Below, piece by piece: positions 1 to 7,798 of a DNA stretch of 64,000 nt. How positions within the stretch are numbered: position 1 is the first letter of the stretch; each line of letters opens with the position of its first letter. The position numbers and the translations under genes are program-made. The notes below the pieces were generated by a model. The model was not told the origin of the DNA, searched no databases, and saw only the letters and a list, made by a program, of their open reading frames with translations. Source of the stretch: Sutcliffiella horikoshii DSM 8719 (GTDB lineage: Bacteria > Bacillota > Bacilli > Bacillales > Bacillaceae_I); assembly GCA_001648575.1 (NCBI GenBank), contig LQXN01000066.1, forward strand, positions 1 to 64,000. The letters run 5' to 3'.

Positions 1-309
1 GTCAAACCTGTCCTCTAGCTAATGATGAGCTTTGCCAAAAAAGTATTTAAAGTAAGGATAACCACAGACCTTAGAAAATACACCGCACCTGCGCGTGGGT
101 CGAAGACCTGGAAGAACATCTTTAAACGGCGAACTGCAGTGGAACGGGTTAATGCATACCTAAAAGAATTTTATCAGCTAAACAATGTTCGTTATCGCAC
201 CGGAAAGCGTGCCAAAGTTCATTTTGATCTCGTAACGTTAGTTTATAACGCTACAAAATTAGCGGCCGATCGTATTAATGCCTTATTAAATAGCCAGCAA
301 GCTGTATAA
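1..309 (+). pseudogene. C-terminal remnant of a DDE transposase
   Basis: The readable frame from about position 22 encodes roughly 95 residues that look like the C-terminal end of a DDE-type transposase. It contains the segment RRTAVERVNAYLKEF, in which the Glu of AVERVN is likely the last catalytic acid, followed by a conserved NVRYRTGKRAK stretch. An in-frame stop at 16-18 precedes it. The upstream coding signal (CPLANDELCQK) continues in another frame (positions 3-38), and the two frames meet at a run of six A at 38-43. This is either a decayed copy with an indel or a slippage site. The rest of the gene lies left of the window. IS family is not certain. The poly-A position and the shift needed (+1 or -2) do not fit a classical -1 slippery heptamer well, so decay is favoured. 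Confidence 0.65.
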
Positions 310-465
310 AACCAAAAAAGTATAAGGAATCATAATTCTGTATGTCTATGATTTTTTTAAAAGAGCAATTATGAAATTGATTCAATTTGTTAAATAAACA
401 AAGGTTTTTGTCCATATCTGTAGAAATAGTAAATGTATGTGAAAGGAGAGAAGGAGGAATCCGTC

Positions 466-693
466 GTGAAAATCACAGAATTTATGGGCAATAAAGTATG
501 CACAATGATGTTGGAATCAGAAGGACATAAAGTGAAGATTGAATTCATGTATTCCGAAATGCATCCAGAAATTCTTGACTACAGTTTCCGAATCAATGGT
601 AATCCTTCCCTACAAACTAGAAATGCAGTAAATAATCTTGCAGAAAAGAAAATGCAGGAGCTATTTCTTCAATTAACGCAAAATGTAATTTAA
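466..693 (+). CDS. Small hypothetical protein (75 aa)
   Basis: This is an uncharacterised, mildly acidic protein of 75 residues with alternating hydrophobic residues and no signal peptide or membrane segment. The GTG at 466 is chosen over the ATG at 433 because a near-perfect Shine-Dalgarno (AAGGAGGA at 451-458) sits 7-8 bases in front of it. The resulting N-terminus is MKITEFMGNKVCTMML. The pattern of a cytosolic beta-rich N-half and a helical C-half (NNLAEKKMQELFLQL) suggests a compact folded domain, but no family is recognised. A terminator hairpin (695-714) follows the stop directly and is separated from its duplicate by a 220-bp repeat element. Likely monocistronic. Confidence 0.55.
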   Translation: MKITEFMGNKVCTMMLESEGHKVKIEFMYSEMHPEILDYSFRINGNPSLQTRNAVNNLAEKKMQELFLQLTQNVI

Positions 694-694
694 T

Positions 695-714
695 GGACTT
701 TTTAAAAGGGTCCT
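695..714 (+). terminator. Terminator hairpin, left duplicate
   Basis: GGACTTTTTAAAAGGGTCC follows the 466-693 gene by two bases. Eighteen of 19 bases recur at 936-954 on the far side of the repeat element, so this is one half of a duplicated terminator. The left copy lacks a T-tract because the element begins there. Confidence 0.6.
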
Positions 715-934
715 CAGTGTGTAGACAAAGTTATTTTATCTTTGAGATATGCAAAACCTATGTAGATCGTAGTGGAAGGCGCGCAGACTTCTGCGGGAGG
801 AAGGGACAAGGAAGACCCCGCAGGGCGTAAGCCCGAGGAGGCTTCCGGACCGCCTGCGAAAAGCGAAGCGCCTGGAACGAAGATCAACAGCAGGATGCAA
901 ATTTAAAAATATTTAGGGCTTTGTCAACAGTCTG
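715..934 (+). repeat. Terminator-associated repeat element, copy 1 (220 bp)
   Basis: Outer ends CAGTGTGTAGACAAAG (715-730) and CTTTGTCAACAGTCTG (919-934) are imperfect inverted repeats. Inside are two AT-rich arms and a GC-rich core bounded by GTAGATCGTAGTGGAAGG and GAACGAAGATCAAC. The core is full of short self-complementary blocks (CTGCGGGAGG, CCCCGCAGGGCG, CCCGAGGAGG). There is no credible reading frame. Related copies lie at 10384, 20065, 35682, 44633, 51984 and 52303. It is flanked by duplicated terminator hairpins at 695-714 and 936-962. Together with them it fills the gap between the 466-693 gene and kynU. Confidence 0.85.
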
Positions 935-935
935 T

Positions 936-962
936 GGACTCTTTAAAAGGGTCCTTTTTTTA
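936..962 (+). terminator. Terminator hairpin, right duplicate
   Basis: GGACTCTTTAAAAGGGTCC followed by a run of seven T. It duplicates 695-713 with one difference and keeps the T-tract. Confidence 0.65.
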
Positions 963-1058
963 TTTTGGCTAAAAGCAATAAAGATTCTTGATGAAACCCT
1001 TTGTCAAACTTTATTGAAAAATGAGATAATACGCATGAAGGTAAAGGGGGAATACATA

Positions 1059-2330
1059 ATGTCGATTATTATGGAACAAATACGAAAATGGGATGAAGAG
1101 GATTCCTTGAAAGAATATCGAAATGAATTTTATATAAAAGAAAACTCTATCTATATGGATGGGAATTCACTTGGACTATTATCGAAAAGAGCGGAATCTT
1201 CGTTATTGAATTTATTGGATTCATGGAAGAATCTTGGGATAGATGGTTGGACAAGTGGGGAGGAGCCTTGGTTTTATTTTGCTGAAAAGCTTGGCGAGTT
1301 AAGTGCACCATTGGTTGGAGCAAAAAAAGAAGAAGTGATGGTAACAGGGTCCACAACGGGTAATTTGCATCAGTTATTGGCAACGTTCTATCAACCAGAA
1401 GGAAAAAAGACAAAAATTGTCGCGGATGAATTAAACTTCCCATCTGACATTTATGCCATCCAGAGTATTTTGAAGTTGAAAGGGCTGGATCCGCAAGAGC
1501 ATCTTATAAGAGTTAAAAGCAGGGACGGGCATACCATCCATGAGGAGGATATTATCCAATCCTTGAATGAAGAGGTTGCTGTTCTAGTGTTACCGACTGT
1601 GCTGTACCGAAGTGGCCAACTTTTTGATATCAAAAAAATAACAAAGGCTGCACATGAAAAAGGGGTTATCGTCGGATGGGATGGTTGCCACTCTGTTGGG
1701 GCCATTCCGCACGAATTCCACAATTGGGGAGTTGATTTTGCATATTGGTGCAATTATAAATACCTAAACGCAGGTCCTGGTGGTGTAGGTGCCCTATTTA
1801 TACATGTAAAGCATTTTGATAGGACACCTGGTTTAACGGGCTGGTTCGGTTCGGATAAACAGAAGCAGTTTGATATGGAACATACTTTTACCGCTGCAGC
1901 TACGAGCGGGGCATATCAAATTGGGACACCTCATATTTTCAGCATGGCACCATTGCTCGGGTCATTACAAATGTTTGGAGAGATAGGGATGGAGAAAATC
2001 CGTAATAAATCCCTGCACCAGACAAGAGTTTTGATGGAACTGATTGTACAAGAGCTTTCCGGATTTGATTTCCGGCTTGCTAACCCAAAAGAGGATGCCC
2101 GCCGTGGAGGTCATGTCAGCCTCGAACATCCTGAGGCAGCCCGAATCTGTAAATCTTTGAAGGAACTGGGAGTTGTACCGGATTTCCGTAAACCGAACAT
2201 TATTCGGCTTGCTCCTGCTGCACTCTATACAACATACAAAGATGTCTATGACACGGTTCAAATAATAAAGCGGATTATGCAAGAAAAACATTATGAAAAG
2301 CACTCGAATGAACGGGAAGTAGTGGCATAA
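1059..2330 (+). CDS. kynU: Kynureninase
   Basis: Cytosolic PLP enzyme that cleaves L-kynurenine (or 3-hydroxykynurenine) to anthranilate (or 3-hydroxyanthranilate) and alanine in tryptophan degradation. The 423-residue product has the family length. Features seen are the N-terminal [10 protein letters not shown], a GSTTGN loop, WDGCHSVGA with the PLP-binding Asp, and the Schiff-base lysine in [12 protein letters not shown] (about K234). The start is the ATG at 1059, preceded by GTAAAGGGGG; longer upstream reading runs into the repeat and terminator. A kynurenine formamidase gene follows after 15 bases, so the two form an operon. Tryptophan 2,3-dioxygenase (kynA), normally the third member in Bacillus kyn clusters, is not next to them. 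Confidence 0.95.
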   Translation: MSIIMEQIRKWDEEDSLKEYRNEFYIKENSIYMDGNSLGLLSKRAESSLLNLLDSWKNLGIDGWTSGEEPWFYFAEKLGELSAPLVGAKKEEVMVTGSTTGNLHQLLATFYQPEGKKTKIVADELNFPSDIYAIQSILKLKGLDPQEHLIRVKSRDGHTIHEEDIIQSLNEEVAVLVLPTVLYRSGQLFDIKKITKAAHEKGVIVGWDGCHSVGAIPHEFHNWGVDFAYWCNYKYLNAGPGGVGALFIHVKHFDRTPGLTGWFGSDKQKQFDMEHTFTAAATSGAYQIGTPHIFSMAPLLGSLQMFGEIGMEKIRNKSLHQTRVLMELIVQELSGFDFRLANPKEDARRGGHVSLEHPEAARICKSLKELGVVPDFRKPNIIRLAPAALYTTYKDVYDTVQIIKRIMQEKHYEKHSNEREVVA

Positions 2331-2345
2331 GGGGGATGGGAAACA

Positions 2346-2969
2346 ATGAAAGTATACGATATTTCAAGACCACTAAGTGAGAAAACACCTACATGGCCAG
2401 GGGATACTCCCTTCAGCTATAATGTTAACTGGTCAAAGCAACACACAGGCTCCGTAAATGTCGGGAGTGTAAAGATGAGTGTCCATACGGCAACACATGT
2501 GGATGCACCATATCATTTCGATGATAAAGGCAAAAGGATGGATGAATTGGACCTATCCGTCTTCATTGGTCAAGCCATAGTAGTGGATGTGAGCAAGCAT
2601 CAGTCAGTGGAGTTAGACCATGTAGAGGGGCTGCTCACCCTGCATCCGACAAAGCGGATCCTATTTAAAACGAATGCATGGAAAGAGAAAGAAAAGTTTC
2701 CTACTGACATACCGACTCTATCAGCCGACGTGGTAAGGCTACTAGGGAGTTTACATACACCACTGATCGGTGTAGATCTTCCAAGTGTTGATTATCTGGA
2801 CAGCAAGGAATTGCCGATACACCATGCCCTGCACCAAGCCAACATCTGCATCCTAGAAGGGATAGATTTGTCAGAAGTAGAAGAAGGGGAATACGAGTTG
2901 ATCGCCCTTCCATTAAAGCTCAAAGGAACTGATGGAAGCCCTGTAAGAGCAATACTCGTGAAGAATTAG
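2346..2969 (+). CDS. kynB: Kynurenine formamidase (arylformamidase)
   Basis: Hydrolyses N-formyl-L-kynurenine to kynurenine and formate, the step before KynU. The 207-residue product belongs to the cyclase/formamidase metal-dependent hydrolase family. It opens with YDISRPLSEKTPTWPGD and carries the metal-binding motif HTATHVDAPYHF (His47, His51, Asp53). The C-terminal part has GVDLPSVD and the ILEGIDL stretch typical of bacterial KynB. The ATG is preceded by GGGGGATGGG, and the gene lies 15 bases after kynU in the same operon. No clear terminator is seen in 2970-3169. Without a neighbouring kynA, the supply of N-formylkynurenine must come from a distant gene or another source. Confidence 0.93.
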   Translation: MKVYDISRPLSEKTPTWPGDTPFSYNVNWSKQHTGSVNVGSVKMSVHTATHVDAPYHFDDKGKRMDELDLSVFIGQAIVVDVSKHQSVELDHVEGLLTLHPTKRILFKTNAWKEKEKFPTDIPTLSADVVRLLGSLHTPLIGVDLPSVDYLDSKELPIHHALHQANICILEGIDLSEVEEGEYELIALPLKLKGTDGSPVRAILVKN

Positions 2970-3169
2970 TTTCAAGGAAATAAACCAGCTTCCCTAGTGA
3001 ACAGTGGTGGAGGGTGTTCCACTGACAGTAGGATAGAGGCCCTCATCCCTCGTTAACACAGCGGAAAGCAAACTAACAGAACCGTCAGCAGGAGTTAAAA
3101 CTACCATGATTTGCTTTCCCCTTCATGATTTCATACAATAGACCTAATCTATTTAGGTGAGGGTCAAAG

Positions 3170-3892
3170 ATGAAAAAATGGCAAAAAAACACATTGGTTA
3201 CCATCGGTATCATTTTAAGTGTAGCAGCAGCAGCCTGTCTCTACCTTCTTGCTACACCTTATAAACTAGTCAATCAAGAAAGCATGCAATCAACAGAAAG
3301 TGTAATTGTCAAGGAAGATAGAGGTTGGATTTCTTTTTTTCCAACAGAAGAAAGCGAAGAGACCGGAGTGATTTTCTACCCAGGGGGGAGAGTGGAGGCG
3401 GCAGCATATGCCCCGATTGCAAAAATGGTAGCCGAAGAAGGTGTACCTTTCATTATTGCTAAAATGCCTCTTCATCTCGCAGTTTTAAATCCTGATAAAG
3501 CAGATAAAGTAATCAAGGAGTTTGAGGATAGGGAATGGGTTATTGCGGGTCACTCCCTTGGCGGCGCAATGGCGGCAAGGTATGTGAAAAATAACCCCGA
3601 GAAAGTTACCGGCCTTATTTTGATGGCAGCGTATCCACCAGAAGCAGATGACCTATCTGCCTTTAAAGGGGATGTCATCACGATTGAAGGTCAGCTTGAT
3701 GGAGTGATTGATGAGATTGCCTTGACAGAAGGGGATGCAAGGTTGCCATCCCAGACATATACCATTATCATCCAAGGGGGGAACCATTCTCAGTTTGGTG
3801 ATTATGGATTGCAAAAAGGGGATAATAAAGCGCAGATATCGAAAGAAGAGCAATGGAAACGTGTTGTCCAAGGGATTGTAAGGAGCTTTTAA
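3170..3892 (+). CDS. Membrane-anchored alpha/beta hydrolase
   Basis: A 240-residue protein with one N-terminal membrane segment (about residues 8-28) followed by an extracytoplasmic alpha/beta-hydrolase domain of the Abhydrolase_5 type. Visible motifs are YPGGRVEAAAYAP near the oxyanion region, the nucleophile elbow GHSLGG (Ser about 129), an acid candidate in IEGQLDGVID, and the catalytic His in GGNHSQFGDYG (about 206). It is a hydrolase or esterase of unknown substrate. The ATG has AGGTGAGGG upstream. It is convergent with the germination operon and shares a strong hairpin terminator with it. Confidence 0.85.
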   Translation: MKKWQKNTLVTIGIILSVAAAACLYLLATPYKLVNQESMQSTESVIVKEDRGWISFFPTEESEETGVIFYPGGRVEAAAYAPIAKMVAEEGVPFIIAKMPLHLAVLNPDKADKVIKEFEDREWVIAGHSLGGAMAARYVKNNPEKVTGLILMAAYPPEADDLSAFKGDVITIEGQLDGVIDEIALTEGDARLPSQTYTIIIQGGNHSQFGDYGLQKGDNKAQISKEEQWKRVVQGIVRSF

Positions 3893-3910
3893 ACAAATTT
3901 ACTAATTAAG

Positions 3911-3954
3911 AAAGAGGAGAAGGTTCAGGAATTATCCTGTACCTTCTCCTCTTT
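3911..3954. terminator. Bidirectional terminator
   Basis: Long stem AAAGAGGAGAAGGT / ACCTTCTCCTCTTT with inner CAGGA/TCCTG and an ATTA loop, sitting between the convergent hydrolase and gerC-type genes. A-rich and T-rich flanks on the two sides allow use in both directions. Confidence 0.85.
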
Positions 3955-3983
3955 AATTAAGGCTATTTTCGTAAACATATGGT

Positions 3984-5123
3984 TTAATTTATTATCCCTG
4001 TCCCAGTTATATCCACACTGACAGTTGGGATAATCTCAATGGAAGGGTAGACCTCTCTCCATTTAAGCTCTTTCCATGTTTTATTATGGTGCACTTTCAA
4101 ATGTTGACCTATATGAAGGATGTCACTATTCGCCTCTTGAATAATCTTGATCACTTCTTCTGCCTGTATTTGAATATTCTCAGTCGCTTTTTCTTCTAGT
4201 TCTTTGACAGCTTTTTTATCAACTAGATGATTTTTAGGGTACTCTGCAATTGTCCCGGTTATTTTCATGTCTAGGTGCACTTTTATATCGGAGGGGGAGT
4301 TTACCTCTGCTTTCATTTTTGTTTTTGATTTTACTATATTCAATGTCATATACCGATTTCTAATGTTTTCTTCCTCAGGCTTGACCATCATATTCAATTG
4401 TGCAATTTTTCCTTTTTTATTAGCAAGCATCAATAACACGGTGGAGTGTGCCGCATCCAATGTTACCCCGGTATATTTCCTCTCGCTAATCAGTCCCATT
4501 CCAACTACCTCAATATCATGTGGTTCAATCTTTTTTATGACGGGAAGCGAAAAATCAGCACTAGGATCGAACATGACAGGACAAACGGTCTGAACGGTTT
4601 CATTCTGAAGGATGGTATGATCTTCGGAGTTTTCCAACATGCCGATTATACCCTCAGTCAACATGGTTTCCTTGATTACTTTCATATCAATCACATCTTC
4701 TGCTTTCCCTTGTGCAATGACAAGCTTGGCACCCAATGGGGATTTGGGATCCCGATAAAGAATATCCAAGATAGAGTATATATCTTGCTTCGCCAGTTCT
4801 TCTCCCATCAGATAGACCCGCATCTTACTTGGTGAAAACTCCCCTGGGATCCTCCGGTCTAGCATTAATCTCGTATCTCTGAGTGTAATACCGTCACCTT
4901 CCACAACCACATTGATTTGCTCACCGGGTTTTCCGCCAACGCTAAATTTTTTCGTTTCTCGTAGGGCAACATGGGACCTTATTTCTCCATTTTCAGATAA
5001 ATCAAATCCAACTGTAAATACAAGCTTCAAATCTTTTAATAATCTCTGGTCCCAGCAACCAGTCAAAAGCAATACAGATAAAAGGATACTTATTAAACTG
5101 ATGAATTTACGATGAGGAACCAT
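3984..5123 (-). CDS. Spore germination receptor lipoprotein, GerC family
   Basis: C subunit of a GerA-type nutrient germinant receptor, anchored to the outer face of the spore inner membrane. The 379-residue precursor has a lipoprotein signal ending in LLLTGC (Cys23) followed by WDQRLLKDL, typical of GerAC/GerKC proteins. The family's three-domain body follows, with GDGITLRDTR and PRHDI-like (IEPHDIEV) segments. It is the last gene of an A-B-C operon transcribed leftward, and its start overlaps the end of the B subunit gene by 17 bases, suggesting translational coupling. The germinant cannot be deduced, so the paralog name is left open. Confidence 0.93.
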   Translation of the reverse strand: MVPHRKFISLISILLSVLLLTGCWDQRLLKDLKLVFTVGFDLSENGEIRSHVALRETKKFSVGGKPGEQINVVVEGDGITLRDTRLMLDRRIPGEFSPSKMRVYLMGEELAKQDIYSILDILYRDPKSPLGAKLVIAQGKAEDVIDMKVIKETMLTEGIIGMLENSEDHTILQNETVQTVCPVMFDPSADFSLPVIKKIEPHDIEVVGMGLISERKYTGVTLDAAHSTVLLMLANKKGKIAQLNMMVKPEEENIRNRYMTLNIVKSKTKMKAEVNSPSDIKVHLDMKITGTIAEYPKNHLVDKKAVKELEEKATENIQIQAEEVIKIIQEANSDILHIGQHLKVHHNKTWKELKWREVYPSIEIIPTVSVDITGTGIIN

Positions 5124-6219
5124 GATTGTTTTCCCCCTTTCCGAATTTCTTCTTCACCAAGGCTATCACCAGAAACAGTAGCGGTAAGATAAAGGCAAAT
5201 GAGAACACAATGTATTGAAAAACTTTTCCTATGTCTGCCATAAAAAATTTATCCTGCAAGAAAAATCCCGAAATGAATATCGGAACACAAATTATTGGTA
5301 CAAATGGTGAGTGAGACTCTGTGTGAAACAATTCCTTCAAACCTTTGCTTGCCTGGTACAAATAGATGATAAATGAATTTGTCATCGGGATTACCCAAAT
5401 GGAAAGGAATATGAGATCAAGTCTCTCTATCACTTCAAAAGATATTGCTTTCAGCATGTAAAGTACCGGTTCTGGCACAAGTGTCATTTCTTCCGGGCTG
5501 AAAATAATCAAACTCGTGAAGACAAGAAATGTATAGATGGTAACGGTTGTGATGTTAGCAAGGGTCAATGTTTTCATGGTTCCTTTTGTCTGTTTAAGCA
5601 TCGGGTAAATGATAAGTATTAGTTCAAAGCCGGTTAGGGCTATGAGAACTTCTTTGATAGCCAAAAATATATTTTTCAATCCCCCTTCTCCAACCGGGAG
5701 GATATAAGATAAATTAGTATCTCCATATACAGTGACAACCATGAGGACAAAAAAGACAATGACACCGGTGGACAGGCTGAAAAAGCGGGCAATCATCAGT
5801 ATATTGTCCGTTGCCAAATAGACACTCACGATAATAATCAAAATATAAATCATCCAAAAGGGGGTTAAAGTCAAGATCCAATTGTTAATTATACCTGTCT
5901 GCAAAGCTGCCACTAGTCCTGCAATGGCTATGAAATATATTATATAAAAAACAGTAAATATACTGCCGATAAACCTGCCTAAAAGATGTCTCAGTAGCTG
6001 GTAGAGGTTTTTTTCGGGATAGAACTTAGCAAGCTTTAAAGTAATGAACATCCAAATCTGAATAACAAATCCAGCCAGTATGGTGGAAATCCAGCCGTCC
6101 CCTTTCGCAATACTATGAACGGCGAAAGGCAAAGAGAGGATCCCGACCCCAATTTGAGCTTGCATAATAAGAAAGAACAACTGCCCTTGACTTATGCTTT
6201 TTTCATGGATCTTTAGCAT
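5107..6219 (-). CDS. Spore germination receptor permease subunit, GerB family
   Basis: B subunit of a GerA-type germinant receptor, an APC-superfamily-like integral membrane protein of the spore inner membrane thought to bind the nutrient germinant. The 370-residue protein shows about ten hydrophobic segments. It begins MLKIHEKSISQGQLFFL, with the GVGILSLPF unwound-helix signature of the first transmembrane region. The start at 6219 is chosen because AGGAGG stands five bases upstream, whereas a longer reading would overlap the A subunit gene. The gene starts 11 bases after the A gene and overlaps the C gene. Confidence 0.93.
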   Translation of the reverse strand: MLKIHEKSISQGQLFFLIMQAQIGVGILSLPFAVHSIAKGDGWISTILAGFVIQIWMFITLKLAKFYPEKNLYQLLRHLLGRFIGSIFTVFYIIYFIAIAGLVAALQTGIINNWILTLTPFWMIYILIIIVSVYLATDNILMIARFFSLSTGVIVFFVLMVVTVYGDTNLSYILPVGEGGLKNIFLAIKEVLIALTGFELILIIYPMLKQTKGTMKTLTLANITTVTIYTFLVFTSLIIFSPEEMTLVPEPVLYMLKAISFEVIERLDLIFLSIWVIPMTNSFIIYLYQASKGLKELFHTESHSPFVPIICVPIFISGFFLQDKFFMADIGKVFQYIVFSFAFILPLLFLVIALVKKKFGKGENNHGSSS

Positions 6220-6229
6220 GGGATCCTCC

Positions 6230-7672
6230 TTAATTATTCGTCTTTTTCTTCTTTTGTGGCATGGTGTCATTTGGGCGATTTTTAAAGAAATTCATAGGCA
6301 CCCTGATCAATGTATCTTTCATTTCAGACCATTTCAAGGTTGAAAATGGTGCAAAATACGGTGTTCCAAATGATTCAAGCTTGCATAGGTGAATGAGCAT
6401 AAACATAAATAAAAAGCTCATGCCAATCAACCCGAACATTGCTGCCACCAACATAAATGGAAATCCCAATAACCTGATGGAAGATCCCATTTCTGTAATC
6501 GGTACAATGAAGGAGGAGATGGCGGTAATGGCCACTACTATAATCATGGTGTTGGAAACAAGATTTGCTTCCACAACAGCCGTTCCAATTACTAACCCTC
6601 CTACAACCCCGATGGTCTGACCGATTCTACTGGGGAGTCTGATGGAGGCTTCTCTAAGGATTTCCAAGGTAATTTGCATTGCCAAGGCTTCAATCAATGG
6701 TGGATAGGGAACATATTCCAGAGAAGATTTGATGGAGAAAACGATTTCTGTCGGTAACACTTCATAGTGAAAGGAAACTATGGCAATATATAAAGCTGGA
6801 AGGGCAATTGAAATCAAAAAACCAAGGATTCGCAGAAAACGGATGAATGATCCAAAGTACCACCTACTGTTGTAGTCATCTGGTGATTGATAGAAGGTGA
6901 AGAATGTCGTAGGGGCGATAAGTGCTCCTGGGCTGCTGTCTGCGAAGATGGCTATCCTACCATCCATCAAATTGGCAACTGTCCGATCAACTCTTTCAGT
7001 ACTCAGCATGGTTGGGAAAACAGAGTAGTTATCGCTTATAAATTCTTCGATATGTCCTGGTGCAAGAATAAAGTCGATATCAATATCGGACAGTTTTTGC
7101 TCAATATTTGCCACTGTTTTTTTATTTGCTATATGATCCAGGTAAATCATACCCACTTTGGTATGAGAATCGTTTCCGATGGTGAAATACTTTATTTTCA
7201 AGTTTGAATTACGCAGGCGCTTCCGGATGAGAGAGATGTTTGTTGTCATTGACTCTACAAACCCCTCATGAGACCCCCTGATCACTGCTTCCGTTGCAGG
7301 CTCGGTAATATTTCTGGCTTTAAAGGAAGAAGCATCAAAAATTTGTGCAAGATCTGAATCTTTCTTCAATAAAATACATTTTCCTTGCAATATGCTTTCC
7401 ACTGTTTCTTTGATGCTATTAGTTTCTTGAACCAGTGCCTGGGGAAATAGTTCTTTTTCCGTTGGGAAATCTAACTCCAGCATAGGCTTCACGATTTTAT
7501 CTTCTACCAGCTTTTTATCAATAATTGTCTCGATATAAAGTAAGTAAGCATCCATATTAAAGCGATGGAGAGACTCCACGATGAGATCCTCTGTATCTAC
7601 AAACTTTGTTCTTACTTGTAGCAGATTTTCTTCAAGCTTGGTCGTAAGAACAAGTGGGTCATTGTTCATCAT
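6230..7672 (-). CDS. Spore germination receptor subunit, GerA family
   Basis: A subunit of a GerA-type germinant receptor. The 480-residue product has an N-terminal soluble domain (about residues 1-280) containing the family's RGSHEGFVESMTTNISLIRKR stretch region and GRIAIFADSSPGALIAPTTF. A C-terminal membrane domain with about five or six hydrophobic segments follows, including PPLIEALAMQITLEILREA. A conserved basic tail (FFKNRP) is present. Two ATG codons in tandem (7672 and 7669) are possible; GGAG lies two and five bases upstream respectively, so 7669 may be the functional one. First gene of the A-B-C operon, divergent from the helicase gene. Expected in the forespore under SigG. Confidence 0.94.
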   Translation of the reverse strand: MMNNDPLVLTTKLEENLLQVRTKFVDTEDLIVESLHRFNMDAYLLYIETIIDKKLVEDKIVKPMLELDFPTEKELFPQALVQETNSIKETVESILQGKCILLKKDSDLAQIFDASSFKARNITEPATEAVIRGSHEGFVESMTTNISLIRKRLRNSNLKIKYFTIGNDSHTKVGMIYLDHIANKKTVANIEQKLSDIDIDFILAPGHIEEFISDNYSVFPTMLSTERVDRTVANLMDGRIAIFADSSPGALIAPTTFFTFYQSPDDYNSRWYFGSFIRFLRILGFLISIALPALYIAIVSFHYEVLPTEIVFSIKSSLEYVPYPPLIEALAMQITLEILREASIRLPSRIGQTIGVVGGLVIGTAVVEANLVSNTMIIVVAITAISSFIVPITEMGSSIRLLGFPFMLVAAMFGLIGMSFLFMFMLIHLCKLESFGTPYFAPFSTLKWSEMKDTLIRVPMNFFKNRPNDTMPQKKKKTNN

Positions 7673-7713
7673 TTCTCCATCACATCCTTTAAAAGTGTTT
7701 GTTTACTATATTT

Positions 7714-7742
7714 TCCTATGTAAGAGTCGTAATTATGCATGT
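7714..7742 (-). promoter_or_regulatory. Candidate SigG-type promoter for the ger operon
   Basis: Read on the minus strand, ACATG, a 17-base spacer, then CATAGGA. This partly fits the SigG pattern (GHATR, 17-18 bases, CATnnTA) and lies about 40 bases before the gerA-type start. The -10 departs from consensus at its last bases. Confidence 0.3.
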
Positions 7743-7798
7743 ATGTTGTACTTCTTTTGTTATACTTAAAAACAATAGATATTATCCGGGAGTTTTTG

